A stretch of 64,000 nt of DNA. Origin: Marsupella aquatica. Its lineage: Eukaryota > Marchantiophyta. A program made the translations under genes and the position numbers. The stretch lies in the NCBI GenBank assembly GCA_973895155.1, contig OZ316895.1:18414001-18478000 (forward strand), read 5' to 3'. Shown here in pieces: positions 23,858-35,754 of this stretch (position 1 is its first letter; every line of letters begins with the position of its first letter). Below the pieces are notes generated by a model, which was not told the origin of the DNA, made no database searches, and saw nothing but the letters and a program-made list of their open reading frames with translations.

Positions 23858-26800
23858 CTAAGTGTCAGGACCGCCTCCTGGTCCTGATCCTAATTCTAAA
23901 CTTGGAGATCTGAGCCCACCCTGCCCACTCACGCCTCCTCCCTCCACGTCCACCCTCCTTAAAAGGAGCGGCCCTCCACCACCGTCATGGTAGCAGTGGC
24001 TGAACCTCAATGGACACCCCAACGCTTCTTCCACAGCCACTGCCGTAGGTCCGTCCTCTGACAGATTACCTGCCCCGGACCGAGTCAACTCTCCATCGGC
24101 CTGACTGGGTCCACCCTCGGCTTCGGTCTCAGCATCGGCCACGGCCTCTAATACGGCTACGGCCTCCCCGACATGCTCTAGTGGAGGATCCGATACCCCA
24201 TCTTCATCACTGATTGTTCCGGCCTCGGCCTTACCATCCCCGCCTTCTAGGGGTGGATATACCGTGATCCTGCCTGAGGTTGGCGCCGGTTGTACCTCCT
24301 CTATCACGACGGCTTGAGAAGCCGCATTACTCCCTGACCCAGAAGGTTTCTGCTTCTTCTTCTTCCCTGTTTTGGCAGCTGGTCCCTTCCCCTTGCCACT
24401 TATCTCCGGCAAGTGTCGCGGCTTGTCCTTCGGCCAGTACTACTCCTGGCAACTTGGTTGCCCCAATTGGACTTGATGAAGCCAAGCACTTAAATACTGC
24501 GACTTGTTTCTTTAGCCACTCCGTTTGGTTGTCGGCTCGCCGCTGTAAGTTCTCCATCTTTCTCGTGCTTTCCTCCAACTCCTCCTGCACTTTGTCTAGG
24601 TCCTTGCGCGCCTCCTCCAGCTCCTTTTGGGCTTCCTCCAATTCCTTTTTTAAGGTAGCCCTCTCCTCCTGGGTTGCTCTTAGCTCCTTGTCGAGCTCCG
24701 CTATGACCTCAGACTCCATTTTATTCATCTTGGCATAAGATCAAGCTGGTCGTCTTTCTCACGCAGGTCGGCCTTGAAGCTGGCCGTCAGGGATGCAAGC
24801 TCCTGCTACAGCACAATAATCCCTTGATAGGATTTCCCTAACTCGGCCTCCTTCAGCTCAAGGGCTCAGCGGATATCCTCGAGTTCTCCCTTCAATGCCC
24901 TTTCCCTTCTTTGAGTCTCCGCCATGGCCCGATTGTTGGCTACTATGTGGGCCTCCTCTGCGTCCCTCAGCTCCCGCTTCCACTTCTCCCTTTCCTTGAC
25001 CGCAATGGCCAACTCCCCCTGGGTCCTAGTCAGTTTATCCTTGATAATCTGATTATCAGACTGAACGGTATCCAATTGCCCCTGCATGATGTTTGGCTCA
25101 TGCCGCTTAATCTGCAGCTCATCTTGGGCTTTCTTGGCCGCCTTCAGGTCTTCCACCTCGGCTTCCCTTGCCCTAAGTCGACGGATGACCTCGTCTTTCT
25201 TTCTTCTCTCCAAAGCCATCGCTTCTTCTAATCGGCGTTTTTCCAACATCTCCCTCTGGAAAAAAGGTCCCTGCTCCAACTCCTCCCCAAAGATGATGAG
25301 CGCAAGTTCCCCACACATCTCCCCGTACTCCATGGCTCTGTCTTTAGCATAGGTGGAGTGAGTAGAAGTCATCGACATCAACCACCGTGGCCTTTGTTCC
25401 CAAGCCGCCTTGCAGATTTCTTCTATCGTGGCTAGAGGGCTGCTTTGTTTTTCTGCAAGCCGCCTGATGTCCTCTGGCCATTCTCCCCTTGGTAAATCTT
25501 TCTCCCTAGCTAGGGCTGCCCTCTCTTCCTCCCTGAGTCGCTCCTGAAACTCTTGTGCCGTCTGTTTTATGCCGTCAAAGCTCGGGGGAGCGACATTTGG
25601 CAGGGGGACTCGGGGCTGTTCTACTGGGTGGGGTCCCCTTGAACTACTCTTGGAAGCGTGGGGATGAAATGGCCACAGGTCCTTATTCCTGGGACATGAT
25701 GGTCCAACCCGTAGCCGGAGTCATCATTGCCGTAGTCCTCTACTGCCTCCTCCACTGCTTGGACTACCGGTTCCCCCGTTGCTTCCCTGGTCTTGCCGTG
25801 AACACGGCCTCCTGCGGATGATAGCTACCAGGTCCTAGTTCCTCCTCTGGCTTCCAAGCTGTCCTCTCCCTCTGTTTCCCCTGAACAGGAGCCTTAGGCT
25901 GCCTTCCCTCGGCTATAGGACTCGAGGCTCCTACATATATACAAACCCCCGGCTCGTGTTCCAGCCTCCTTCTTTCCTTGGCTCCGGTAAAGGCATTTTC
26001 CTTCATGAGTCGGCTTAGGCCGACCTCTGAAGGAGTGTCTTGTACCTGTGCCATTGCCGTTGCCATTCTCTTTTCCTTCTCCAGCAATTTCAGCAGATTC
26101 TGCATGATTGGTTGCTGCATCGGCAAGTCCTTCGTCCTTGGCCTAAACACCTGCTCCATTGTAGGACTGCCGGGCTAGTTTGGTTTCTCTGTTGTCGGCC
26201 TTTGTTTCGGAACCTCCTCTGGTGCCCTTGCTTGCAGTGGAAGTACCGGGGCAAAGATCTGACTTCGGGCATATCGGCATAACAGCGGCATGTGATAGCT
26301 AAGCCAGGACACGCTTCCCATGCCGATTGCCTGCTGTTCCTCCTTCAAGATCTTCTTCAGTTGGGTGAGGAGGTACCCGTTGTAGTCCCAGCTTGGGTCT
26401 GGCCATTCCGCTAGGTAGACCTGTGCCTTGCCAATCTCTGGCCTCGGCAAGTTGCAGTGCATGGTTACCCACAAGAAATCGATGATCTCTCCTATGTGCG
26501 GGTTGGTGCAGGTGTTCCGAAAGAAGCCATTCTTCGTTGATGGCCCTGGGAACAATTGGAACTCTTTGTTTGGCAAGGTCTTCCGGGTATCTACTTTGGT
26601 CTTATTGCCCATAGGCAAGCCAAACACTTCGGCAATCACACGGGGAGTGAGATAGAAATCCTTCCCATACACCCTTGTGGAATTGGTCTCAGGTTCCCAT
26701 GATCCCACAAATTCTAATAAGTCTGAATCCGGCACCTCTGGCTTCATCCATGATCATTTCACGAAAGCTTCCAAGCCGGATCCGGCCATGAAGCCCTAGT

Positions 26801-27449
26801 ACTTCCGAGTCTGCATAGCCGTAAAGCATGCATCCTCTTCACGTGCAAAGTGTAATTGCACTTCCTCGGGGAGGGTCGCCGCCCAGCCTTTCCAGGTGTC
26901 ATCTCTTGTCGGAACGACATTGATGGGGTCGACCTCCTCTTCTTCAGCTTTGTCCTGCCTCCTGCTCCCTTGCTCGGATGGCTTCCTTGGTGCCGCCGAC
27001 CTCATTCTCTTTGCAAGGGTGGTCACTTTGTTGGCGTTCCCTTTCCTCTTCATAGCTGCTGCCGTGGATATTTCTCCTAGCATAGTTGCCTTCGTCCACC
27101 CCTCCGTGCTACCCTTCAACTCCCAGTGTATGTCGTTGTAGCGGTTGATGGCTTCTCGGATGCCAACTATTCTGTTCTCACAAAATAGAAGATCGTCAAG
27201 TTCGTCGCCAGTAGGTGTCCATAGGAATTCAGCCGTGATGAGTTCTCCTCCTAAGAAGGCAGACTTCTGCAGCTCCCACAGTCGAGCGAGCTCCTGCCAT
27301 TCTCGAGCGGCTCTCTCCGATTCCTTGTCCTCGTAGGTCCCAATGTACTTAGTTGCCCGTTCTAACAGGCATCCCCCAAAATGAGCAGCCTGATTGACGT
27401 TGCTCATACCCTTCCTTGAATTGATAGTCGGTATCTGCTTCCTCCCCAA
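23858..27449 (-). pseudogene. LTR-encoded PMD-like/coiled-coil ORF, decayed copy in solo LTR O
   Basis: Homologue of the ORF in the young LTRs, now broken by several stops and frame changes into pieces at 27449-26796, 26747-26175, 26159-25764, 25381-24866, 24728-24327 and 24412-23858. Over a well-aligned segment (about 134 residues around the FGLP motif) I count about 14 differences from the young copies. Several are Trp here against Arg there, as expected from C-to-T decay of CGG to TGG. This copy is useful because it has CAG where both young copies carry the in-frame TAG (38049-38051, 48932-48934), so the unbroken frame is ancestral at that codon. Confidence 0.88.
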
Positions 27450-27573
27450 GTGCTTGCCTAAGCAGTTGGCAGTAGTTGCTTCACGTAGTCATATGCTTAG
27501 TTCGTGCTTGCAAATGAGCCACCATTTCTTGCGATCGATCCTTACCCCCCCTGCCTGGTCTTCCTTCCCGTTA

Positions 27574-27578
27574 GTTAC
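27574..27578. repeat. Target-site duplication, left copy (element P)
   Basis: GTTAC directly before the LTR start TGTAAACGG; the second copy is at 54588-54592. Confidence 0.85.
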
Positions 27579-27807
27579 TGTAAACGGTAACTGAAGGGCG
27601 AACCGTCCAACTGAAGTCGGCGCGCCCCAGAAAGTAGTTAGAAACCTCAGCAAAGACGGACGCGAGGCATAGGTATTTAGAGGCTGTGGAGCGCTAGGCG
27701 CTCGGTCACTTTTTGCTAGGAGCTTGGTTGAGAGGTAGAGCCGGACTCACCTCAAGATTACCAGCGTTTTGTATTAGTGTCCCTACTCGTTTTGAGTAGT
27801 TTTTGAT

Positions 27808-27814
27808 TATAAAG
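27808..27814 (+). promoter_or_regulatory. Candidate TATA box in the P LTR
   Basis: TATAAAG, 230 bp inside the LTR, in the right orientation for transcription toward gag. Confidence 0.5.
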
Positions 27815-28352
27815 AGATGTGTATGAATGCAATAGAGTGCAGAGCAACTTTGTTACCTTGTGCTTGAGCGGTGAGTAAGAGTCCAGAGTCAACGTTGGAA
27901 GAATGTTGTGAATCAAGTCAGAAGAAGCAGTAACTTTGAAAGTCATTCGAAGAAGGAGAGGCATTCGTGATTAATACTGAGAGTCGAGGAGTGCGGTTAT
28001 GGGAGTTCGCGCGAAGTACTCGTTAGGAACATGTGTTAAGTCGATTAATCGTAAATCGCTGGGATGAATGGAAATTGTCTCACTACGAGTGAGGACCTTA
28101 CGGTTTAGCACGTTAAGGCAGCGATTTAACAGACAGCTCTTGGGAAGCAAGGTCTGGTTGGAGATTGTGTGTATCCAGGACATGACCTTGGTCGTCGTAC
28201 ACCTTCAACATACAGGGTCAACCGTTAAACTGGGGTTCCTACTACGGATACCTCTATTTAAATTGCTTGATTTAGCCAAAGACAGATCGATTGCCAGGAA
28301 GGCCGATTGAGGGACAGCAGGACCTAACCCGGTCACTGCTACTATAACAACC

Positions 28353-28673
28353 ATGAATGTAGACAGTAAGGCGGACAAGCCTTGCTCCTTGATTAAGTTA
28401 AGACCACTGGAATTGTGGATCTGTTCCATCGGTTCCCACCTGATTACCCGAGCGTTACGCCAGGAGAGTATTCCCATCTGTTTAATTACTTACCGCTACT
28501 GGTGTGGGTTTATCGAGATCATCTACAGGGAGGGTCTGGTGTTGACTGAAGTAGTCGTGCCCAAGAAGTGGAAGGAAGAGTTAGACATTATAGAGCACTT
28601 GGTAGGATTCACTTACGGGGACTATATAGAGGAAGAGGGGAGTACCCCGCTAGAAGGTCGGTTGATCGTTTAA
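28353..28673 (+). CDS. Small ORF of unknown function within the P LTR
   Basis: A 106-codon ATG-started frame lies entirely inside the LTR on the sense strand, ending 66 bp before the LTR end. The C-terminal half is charged and shows VVPKKWKEELD and EHLVGFTYGDY. I recognise no family. If the TATA box at 27808 is used, it lies downstream of the start site and could act as an upstream ORF; it may also be chance. Confidence 0.35.
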   Translation: MNVDSKADKPCSLIKLRPLELWICSIGSHLITRALRQESIPICLITYRYWCGFIEIIYREGLVLTEVVVPKKWKEELDIIEHLVGFTYGDYIEEEGSTPLEGRLIV

Positions 28674-28743
28674 GCGGGAGATACTGCAAAGAAGGCAGTT
28701 AGACGTCCAATAATCGCAAGTCAAACTGGGCGTTTAACATTTT

Positions 28744-28761
28744 TGGCGACCATACTAGGGA
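28744..28761 (+). other. Primer-binding site of element P
   Basis: TGGCGACCATACTAGGGA starts 4 nt (TTTT) after the LTR end. TGG pairs with the CCA tail of a tRNA; the tRNA species was not determined. Confidence 0.7.
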
Positions 28762-28848
28762 ACGCCTCGTTGAGGGTTCCGAGAGAGGAGCAACTGCTAC
28801 GACCAGCAGTCCGAACCAGGAGAGAGAAGAGCAAATCAAGAAGGGCGA

Positions 28849-29139
28849 ATGGGTGACATGAACTCACCGAAGGAGTTCTGGACGTTGTTCTATTTTGAGA
28901 AAGATGCCGAAGCAGCAATCATAACGACACTGAACGAGAAAGAGCACTCGATACTGGCCAATAGGAGGAGCAATGCACGAGAAGGCGATGTTATGATAAT
29001 CGCTTACACCACGCCCACACACACCGAGTTGGTACTTCGAGAAGCGCATGGCGGAACCTGGAACGTGAGGAGGTGGGCGATTCATTTGCAATCCTCTGTT
29101 TGGAGCAGTGTTTACAACAGCGACCATGCCACCAAGTGA
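28849..29139 (+). CDS. Hypothetical ORF upstream of P gag
   Basis: 96 codons from an ATG, between the PBS and gag. It contains EFWTLFYFEKDAEAA and NVRRWAIHLQSSVW; no family recognised. It overlaps the next ORF by about 30 nt in another frame. It may be a remnant of a longer leader ORF. Confidence 0.35.
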   Translation: MGDMNSPKEFWTLFYFEKDAEAAIITTLNEKEHSILANRRSNAREGDVMIIAYTTPTHTELVLREAHGGTWNVRRWAIHLQSSVWSSVYNSDHATK

Positions 29140-29440
29140 TCGGTTACCCCAAGGCTACACGCAGTACCGCCTACCCAAGAGGAAGGAGGACCTTCGAAAT
29201 ATCTTAGAGTGGTGTCGTTGGAATCGAAATGAGTACCCTGTTGCGATAGCATTCCAGATAGGCAGAATCGCTAGGAAATTAAGTTCTAAACTAGAGGAAA
29301 CCACAGGGGCTTGCCCAGGATGTATGATGTGGAGTCAACATGACAATTTTGAGTTTTCTATATTAAAACAGTTATTAACAATGTGCTTTAACGAGGAACT
29401 CATGGCTCCAGAAGCCTGCACTCCTAGTTTAAGCGAATAG
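29108..29440 (+). CDS. Second hypothetical ORF upstream of P gag
   Basis: 110 codons. A second methionine at 29126 (MPPSDRLPQGY) is a plausible start. A CPGCMMW motif lies near the middle. No family recognised; location suggests a leader or accessory ORF of the element. Confidence 0.35.
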   Translation: MFTTATMPPSDRLPQGYTQYRLPKRKEDLRNILEWCRWNRNEYPVAIAFQIGRIARKLSSKLEETTGACPGCMMWSQHDNFEFSILKQLLTMCFNEELMAPEACTPSLSE

Positions 29441-29885
29441 GAGTCATTTCGCAAAGGGCATAGCCGCAGTTAAGTAAAGGAGAGAGAGAAACTGATTAAT
29501 AGAGGTCATAACATTAGTCAAGTAAAGGAGACAGTAGAAGGTCTCCATTTTTGTGAAAAGTAATGAGTAATAAGAACTTGATGCCACCTTTGTAAAGAAA
29601 AGACCTGATCATCGAGTATATTGCTTGTAGGCAGAGAGAGGGCTTTGCTACCCCAAAAGATAAATGGGCAAGATGCCCGTCAATCCCAACGAAGGGGAAA
29701 TGGCAGGGGAGTTCGAACCTTTCCAAGAAAGCAGACCCAGACTTGAGGCTGAAGAACAAATCGAGAATTCAAGGACTCAAGATAAGGTCGAAGAAAACCT
29801 GGAAGAAGCCATGGAATGACTTAAAATCCACCAAGGAGCTGGCAGTAGTTCAAGATCGGCTCCTACCAGAAGGGTTAAAATACCC

Positions 29886-30734
29886 ATGTTCAAGGGAGCA
29901 CCTGATGAAGATGCCGATACCCACTTAGCACATTTCGAAGAAATGCTCAGAGCTAACCACAAACAGAACGACACGGCCCGATTAGAGCTATTTCCCAGCT
30001 CGCTGGACAAGGAGGCTATTGTATGGTACACTCAATACCCAGCTGACCATTTCAAAACTTGGCCTGATTTTTCAAAAGAATTCTTAGATCATTACAGAAG
30101 GGCTAAGGAAGAATCCGATTTGTATAGCATTCTGCAAAACATGACTCAGAAGAAAGGAGAACCAGTACAGAACTATATTGGACGGTTAAAGGTAACAATG
30201 AGACGATTAACGAATAAACCGTCCGATGGGCAACGAATTAGCTGGATGAGGAAGGCTGTGAAGGGGAGTCTAGTTACAGTGGTGGAACAAAATCCCACTT
30301 CTAATGCTGATGAATACGAGAAAAGATTAATACGGCTAGAGGGCATTACTCAGATGCTTAACCAGGAAAAGAACGAGAGCAGTAAGAACGAAGAGAGGGT
30401 TAACCGGAAAACAGAAACTTCTAAGGTAGAAGTCAAGGAAAACCGAGAGCGAGGCGAGGTTAGTACTCATAAATTCTGTGAAATACATATGAGGCCTGGA
30501 CACACTACTCAGGAATGCAACCAAAATCCTTTTAAAAAGAAACCTAGCCTAGGTGTAAATCAGGTAGGAACAAGCAAACAAGATGGGGATAGGATGGAGA
30601 GTAGCCAGGGATATTACAATCCTGATCGTAACACAAACCGAAGGCCTTATAAGGATGGTGGAGCTAAATACCCACCAATTTGCTATTACTGTTGACTAAC
30701 CGGCCACATCAAGGGCCCCGATTGTGAATTATGG
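29886..30734 (+). pseudogene. gag of element P
   Basis: The first 270 codons carry a Retrotrans_gag-type capsid region (MFKGAPDEDADTHLAHFEEM, then LFPSSLDKEAIVWYTQ and DFSKEFLDHYR) and a basic, charged C-terminus. A zinc knuckle (CYYC...GHIKG.DC, near 30681-30725) is interrupted by an in-frame TGA at 30693-30695 directly after its second cysteine; the frame then runs on into the protease-RT ORF. C-to-T change at a CGA codon is one simple explanation. Gag forms the virus-like particle that packages element RNA. The start at 29886 is uncertain. Confidence 0.85.
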
Positions 30735-33700
30735 ATGAAGCATATGAAAGAAAAGGAAGAAATAGCGGGGAAAGCCCCAGCACCTGTGAACACTATGCAG
30801 GTGTCGACATACGTGGTGACAAGATCTCAGGGGCAGCCAGAGGACTCAACCCCAACCAATCCCACGGAGACTGAGGGAGGATTCGATTGGAGCCAAATGG
30901 ACGCAACCACACGAGAAAGAACGGATGAAATTTGCCACAAACAGCAAAACGAGACGCTGCCACGGCCTGAACGATTAATGCGTTCAGAACCTTACGCAGA
31001 GACGGATACTGAAATTCTAGAGGAGGGAGTGACGATGGGGGGATTCGATCAAGAAACGGGACAACTCCCACGAGACGAAGAACCACCGAATAACCCTGCC
31101 GAAGCGAACCAGCGAATAGTGGATAAGCTAGTGCAACTCATCGCGAAGACCAGAGTCGACATCACTATCGAGGAACTGTTCCAGTTAGCACCACAGTGCA
31201 AGGAAGCAGTAATGAGATGGTTGGGAGGCAGAATTAGTCCTACCACACTGCCAAGGGTACCACTGTACCAAGCTGGGAAGATTCCCCTGATCGACAAAGG
31301 AGCCGTAGTACAGATCAGCGTAAGGGGCATCAAACTGAAGAACGTATTGCTGGATGGAGGGTCAGCCGTAAACCGCATGAGTGAGCAGACCTACAGACTG
31401 CTAGGCAGAGTCAAGCTCTTACCGGCCCCTTTTAATCTAGTAATGGCCGATCAAAGCAGCTGTCACCCACTGGGTTACGTGCCAGACTTACCAATGCTGA
31501 TTTCAGGCATCAAGTACAATTTAGGAGTGGTAGTTTTGAGAGAAGCAGATTCTACCCGAGGACAACCCATGTTGTTAGGACGACCTTGGCTAAGACAGGC
31601 CAAAGTAAAACAACACTGGGGGGAAGAGAAGGATTATATAAAAATAGAACACAGAGGAGAGACCTTCAAGATCAGGACCAAGGCCATCGAAGACGGTGTA
31701 CCACCTATGGCCAGAGTCTGTACTTTGAACTGGGCAGAGGGGTTGAATGAGGATGAAGAAGAGACCTATTTAAAATGCCGTCCAGACTTAGTACCAATTT
31801 CAGATATGGAAATAGTCAAGCTCGACGAGATGCAAGGAATGACCAGAGAAAAGATGGATCATGATCTACGAAACGATCTATTTAAACACATAGACCCGCA
31901 AGGCATTCAGGAGTGCTCGTTAAAGGAGGAAGAAGCACAGACCACCTTGCAGGATCTAGCAAAGAAAGTGGTGGGATGGAGTGCCACCGAGGAAGAGCAC
32001 ATTCAGAAGGTTGATTTGAGTGACACCGAACGACCGCGAGAAGTAAAGATAGGAAAACACCTTTCCCCCGAGCTCAAAGAGGAACTTGTTACACTACTCA
32101 CCGAATTCCGAGATGTTTTTGCCTGGGATTACACGGAGTTGAAGGGAGTACCAGAGTCAATTGGCGTACATCGAATCCGACTCGTACCAGGGTCAGTACC
32201 GGTGCAGATGCAACGATATAGGATGAACCCCAACTATGCGGAAAAGGTAAAAGAAGAAATCCAAAGGCTCCTTGATGCCAAATTCATTGAACCCGTTAAG
32301 CGTTATACGTGGCTATCTCTGATAGTCGTAGTACCTAAGAAAAATGGGAAGTTGAGAGTCTGCATTGATTTCAGAAAATTAAACGCAGCTACCATAAAAG
32401 ACCCTTTTCCAGTACCATTTCTAGAAGCAGTTCTGGATGTGGTAGCAGGAAAATCAGCTTATTCATTTCTAGATGGGTATAGCGGGTACAGTCAGGTCCG
32501 GTTAGCAACAGAAGCGAGGGAGCTAACCACTTTCATTACGGAATGGGGCGCTTTCTAGTGTCTCGTATTACCCTTTGGATTATGCAATGGGCCTAGTACA
32601 TTTCAGCGATTAATGATGATGTTATTTCATGAGTATTTGAATCAGTTTATGCAAATCTTCCTGGATGACTTCACCATATACGGAGAGGAAGAGCAACACA
32701 TAGGCCACCTCAGATTATGTCTCTTAAGATGTAGGGAAGGGGGAGTCAGCCTGAACCCTGATAAGTGCACCTTCTTTGTACCATCGGGCAAGATATTAGG
32801 ACACATAGTTTGTAAACAGGGCTTGTTAGTAGACCCAGATAAGATAAAAATCATTAAAGAGATGCCAGTCCCCAATAGTGCAACCCAAGTCAGAAGGTTC
32901 CTGGGAAGTGGAGGTTTCTATCGTCGTTACATCAAGAGTTACTCCCAAATCAGTGCCCCGTTGGCACGATTAACGGGTAACCATCAAACGTTCACTTGGG
33001 ACGACGACTGTCAGAAAGCATTTGAAGAAATCAAGGACCGGTTGTGCCATGCACCCATACTCAAGGAACCAGATTGGAAGAAGGAGTTCCATCTACATAC
33101 AGATGCCTCTCTGGTGGCGATGGGAGCGGTGTTGGCACAGAAGGGAGAACAAGGTATCGATTTACCAGTATACTATGCCAGTAGACTGTTAAACGTGCAT
33201 GAAAGGAATTACACTACGACCGAGAGAAAAGCGTTAGCCATGATATTTGCCGTAAAGAAATTCAGGCATTATTTACTCGGTAATCGCTTTGTGTTTTATG
33301 TAGACCACAATGCCTTAGTCAATTTGGTAAACAAACCACAATTGTGAGGCAGAATAGCAAGGTGGATTTTACTGCTATCAGAATTCGATTACACCATCAT
33401 TTATAAACCAGGGAAGACCCATGTTATACCCGATTATCTTAGTAGATTAGAGTCAGGAGAGACCTGTAAGGAAGGGGATGATCAATTGCCTGATATGGAG
33501 TTATTCCAAGGCGATCAAGAGACATACCATGTAAAACTGGTCACCTTAGATGACAAACCGGCGTTAAAAAGGTATTTACGCACAGCAGAATACCCCGACG
33601 GGTTATCCAGTAAAGAGAGGAAAATCTATGCATACAAGGCAAGGCCCTATACTTTAATCAACCACGTGCTTTATTACAAAGGGCCGGATGATATACTACG

Positions 33701-34833
33701 AAGGGTCATCCCAGAAGAGGAGAAGCAGGAAGCCTTGATCGCGGCACATGAGGGGCTAGGCGGAGGACATTTTGGCACCGAAATCACCATAAGGAAGATT
33801 CTGTAGCAAGGACGCTGGTGGGCAACAATCCATAAGGACACTCGGGAGTTTGTGAAGACTTGCAATTTGCGTCAGCGAACGGGCCCAATAAAAGAAAACA
33901 TGGAATTCCGGCCCATAATAGCGTCGTACATCTTCCAGAAATGGGGATTGGACTTCATCGGGCCCATTACCCACCTTCCAGGTATAGCCAGAATCAGTAT
34001 ATTTTGGCAGCAACGGAGTACACGACGAAATGGGTAGAGGCAGTCGCAACTCGCGACAACATCGTGTGAGTAACGGCTAAGTTCATATATCAAAACATCA
34101 TTACAAGGTACGGATTACCGGGGGAACTGGTAAGCGATTAGGGGTCGCACTTCATGAACAAGGTCATCCAGGAGCTAACCGACAACTATCATATCAGTCA
34201 CCGGTTCTCAACGCCCTACTACCCGCAGTGTAATGGACAAGCAGAATTGACGAATAAGATTCTACTCAACGTTTTACGGAAAGTGATTAACAACCAACAG
34301 AATGATTGGGACGTTCAGCTACCCGCCGCAGTATGGGCATTCCGAACGACGTATAAGGTAACCACGACCACACTCCCTTTCAGTTAATGTTTGGAGTAGA
34401 AGCTCGTATGCCAGCAGATTACGAACTTCCCAGTCTGCAAATCGCCGTCGGGTACGACATTAATCATAATCCGTCTTTAAGCAAACGATTAAGGACATTA
34501 CTGGAGGTAACTGAAACCCGAAGGAAGGCTGAAGAACGATTAGAATACGTACAAGGACAACGCAAACGACGGATAGACGATCAACGGGATGTCACCACGT
34601 TCACTGAAGGAGAATTGGTACTTTGGTGCCGGAAAAGGGCATGCATAAAAAAAGGGAAGTTAAGACTTAAGTGGGAAGGGCCTTTCACTATACTCAAGGT
34701 ATGGGGGAATGGAACCTTCGAAATTGCCAGCCATGACGGCAGCGAGCAGCAGCTGGTGAACGAGAACAAAATGAAGACATATCACGTTAGAAACGACGTG
34801 TACTTGCGGGAGGTAGAAAGCGCGGTTAACGAC
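30735..34833 (+). pseudogene. pol of element P (PR-RT-RNase H-integrase), broken
   Basis: The first 607 codons to the TAG at 32556-32558 hold an aspartic protease with LLDGGSAVN (about 31349-31376) and the start of RT (VVPKKNGKLRVCIDF, then SFLDGYSGYSQV). After that stop the frame continues with PFGLCNGP and the catalytic FLDDF (about 32658), then RNase H (TDAS, TTTERKALA, YVDHN). More stops lie at 33345, 33804, 34139 and 34385, and a frameshift near 34010. The integrase zinc finger has lost its second cysteine (CNLR for CxxC); parts of the DDE core (GLDFIGP; SD then stop then GSHF; GQAELTN) are recognisable. All lesions mean P could not move on its own. Confidence 0.9.
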
Positions 34834-35753
34834 TGTGGTGCGTCCCATGGCTCCCTAAACCCAAGAAACCCCCCAGCTCAAGCCGATTCCCGCAGGTTTC
34901 GTGCTTGGCGAGGCCGTTTCCGCGGCTTAGCGGCATGGGACGCTGCTAACCTTCTACTACTACTATTAACATTTTACACACATATACTGGACAGATCCTT
35001 CATCGGGTCATGAGATACGTAGCCGGCCTAATATAGGTCTTCCCCTGTCTTCCCCTGTCTTCCCCTCCGTCTTGTTAGGTATGTTTGGATTCCGCCGCCG
35101 GAATGATCCCCAATAGGCTTGGTTAAGCCGCTAAGACCTCTCTTAGCTCGACACATCCAACTCTCACTCCCCTGCTTACTTTCCTTCCTTCTGTTGATGT
35201 GGGCACTCTTCACACAAGTTAATGCGACACACAAATAGCAAAATGACTCATTCTGACTGAGTCATACCATGCACTTGCCATACAAACAGTACATCTCATA
35301 CACAAGTTCTGCGAACTAAGCCGTGAGGCCAACTCTATTCAGCTCTTAGGCATGAGGAAACATGAATATACACAAGGGTCACTGTATGACTAACCGAGAG
35401 CTTCTCGTACTACTTGATCCCAGCCCGGCTGGTGCAAACTAAAAACTTGCTAAAGAAGAGGCCCTGAGCTCCCCGCTGCCCAGGTACTTATCCTGGTAGT
35501 GGATCCGCCATTCTTTGCATCGTAAGCCTAATCTACTTAACAGTAATCTACTTGCCCGAATCTACCTATGTACAGCAAGGCAGGAGCACAAGTGTTGCTC
35601 CTACCAGTGGGACCGCAATCCCACTAAGCTAAGTGTCAGGGCCGCTCCTGGTTCTAATCCTAATCCTAAACGTGGAGATCCGCGCCCGCCCTGCCCACTC
35701 ACGCCTCCTCCCTCCACGTCCGCCGTCCCTAAAAGGAACGGCGCCCTTGCACC
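34834..35753 (-). other. Non-coding LTR block (putative promoter/R/U5)
   Basis: The last 0.92 kb of the LTR has no ORF yet is clearly conserved in all four copies (21043, 23089, 34834, 45726). Because the LTR-ORF fills the upstream part, this block most likely holds the promoter, R and U5. TATA-like candidates on the coding strand lie near 35372 and 35034; none can be chosen by eye. Confidence 0.6.
34840..34943 (-). repeat. Terminal hairpin at the U5 end of LTR(a)
   Basis: GCGTCCCATG (34840-34849) and CATGGGACGC (34934-34943) are perfect inverted repeats 84 bp apart, ending 6 bp from the LTR terminus beside the PBS side. Same arrangement: 45732/45826, 23095/23189 and, with one G-T position, 21049/21143. 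Confidence 0.75.
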
Positions 35754-35754
35754 G

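Larger units (their letters stand above)
23089..27578 (-). mobile_element. Solo LTR 'O', left part (split by element P)
   Basis: It begins TGTGGCGCG and follows the young LTRs (34834, 45726) over its length, including the terminal hairpin and the LTR-ORF. Homology stops at 27578 where element P starts and resumes at 54593. Rejoined length is about 4.69 kb, against 4.66-4.67 kb for the young LTRs, and matching CCTCC flanks show it is a complete LTR without internal region: a solo LTR left by LTR-LTR recombination. Confidence 0.9.
27579..28739 (+). mobile_element. 5' LTR of gypsy element P
   Basis: A 1161-bp LTR beginning TGTAAACGG and ending CGTTTAACA. The termini are imperfect inverted repeats (TGT-AAACG against TGTTAAACG), and the LTR is followed by TTTT and a primer-binding site. 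The 3' LTR survives only as its last 15 bases (54573-54587). Confidence 0.85.
28740..34833 (+). mobile_element. Internal region of Ty3/gypsy element P, interrupted by N
   Basis: Order on the plus strand: PBS, two small ORFs, gag, protease, RT, RNase H, integrase. This protease-RT-RNase H-integrase order defines Ty3/gypsy. No chromodomain is seen before the break at 34833, where element N enters near the integrase C-terminus. Stops and one frameshift make P inactive. Confidence 0.9.

Noticed and set aside
27689-27703. Palindrome GAGCGC-TAG-GCGCTC in the P LTR as a ninth member of the TAGCG family
   Set aside because: It shares a GCGC core, but loop and outer bases differ and it lies in an unrelated element.
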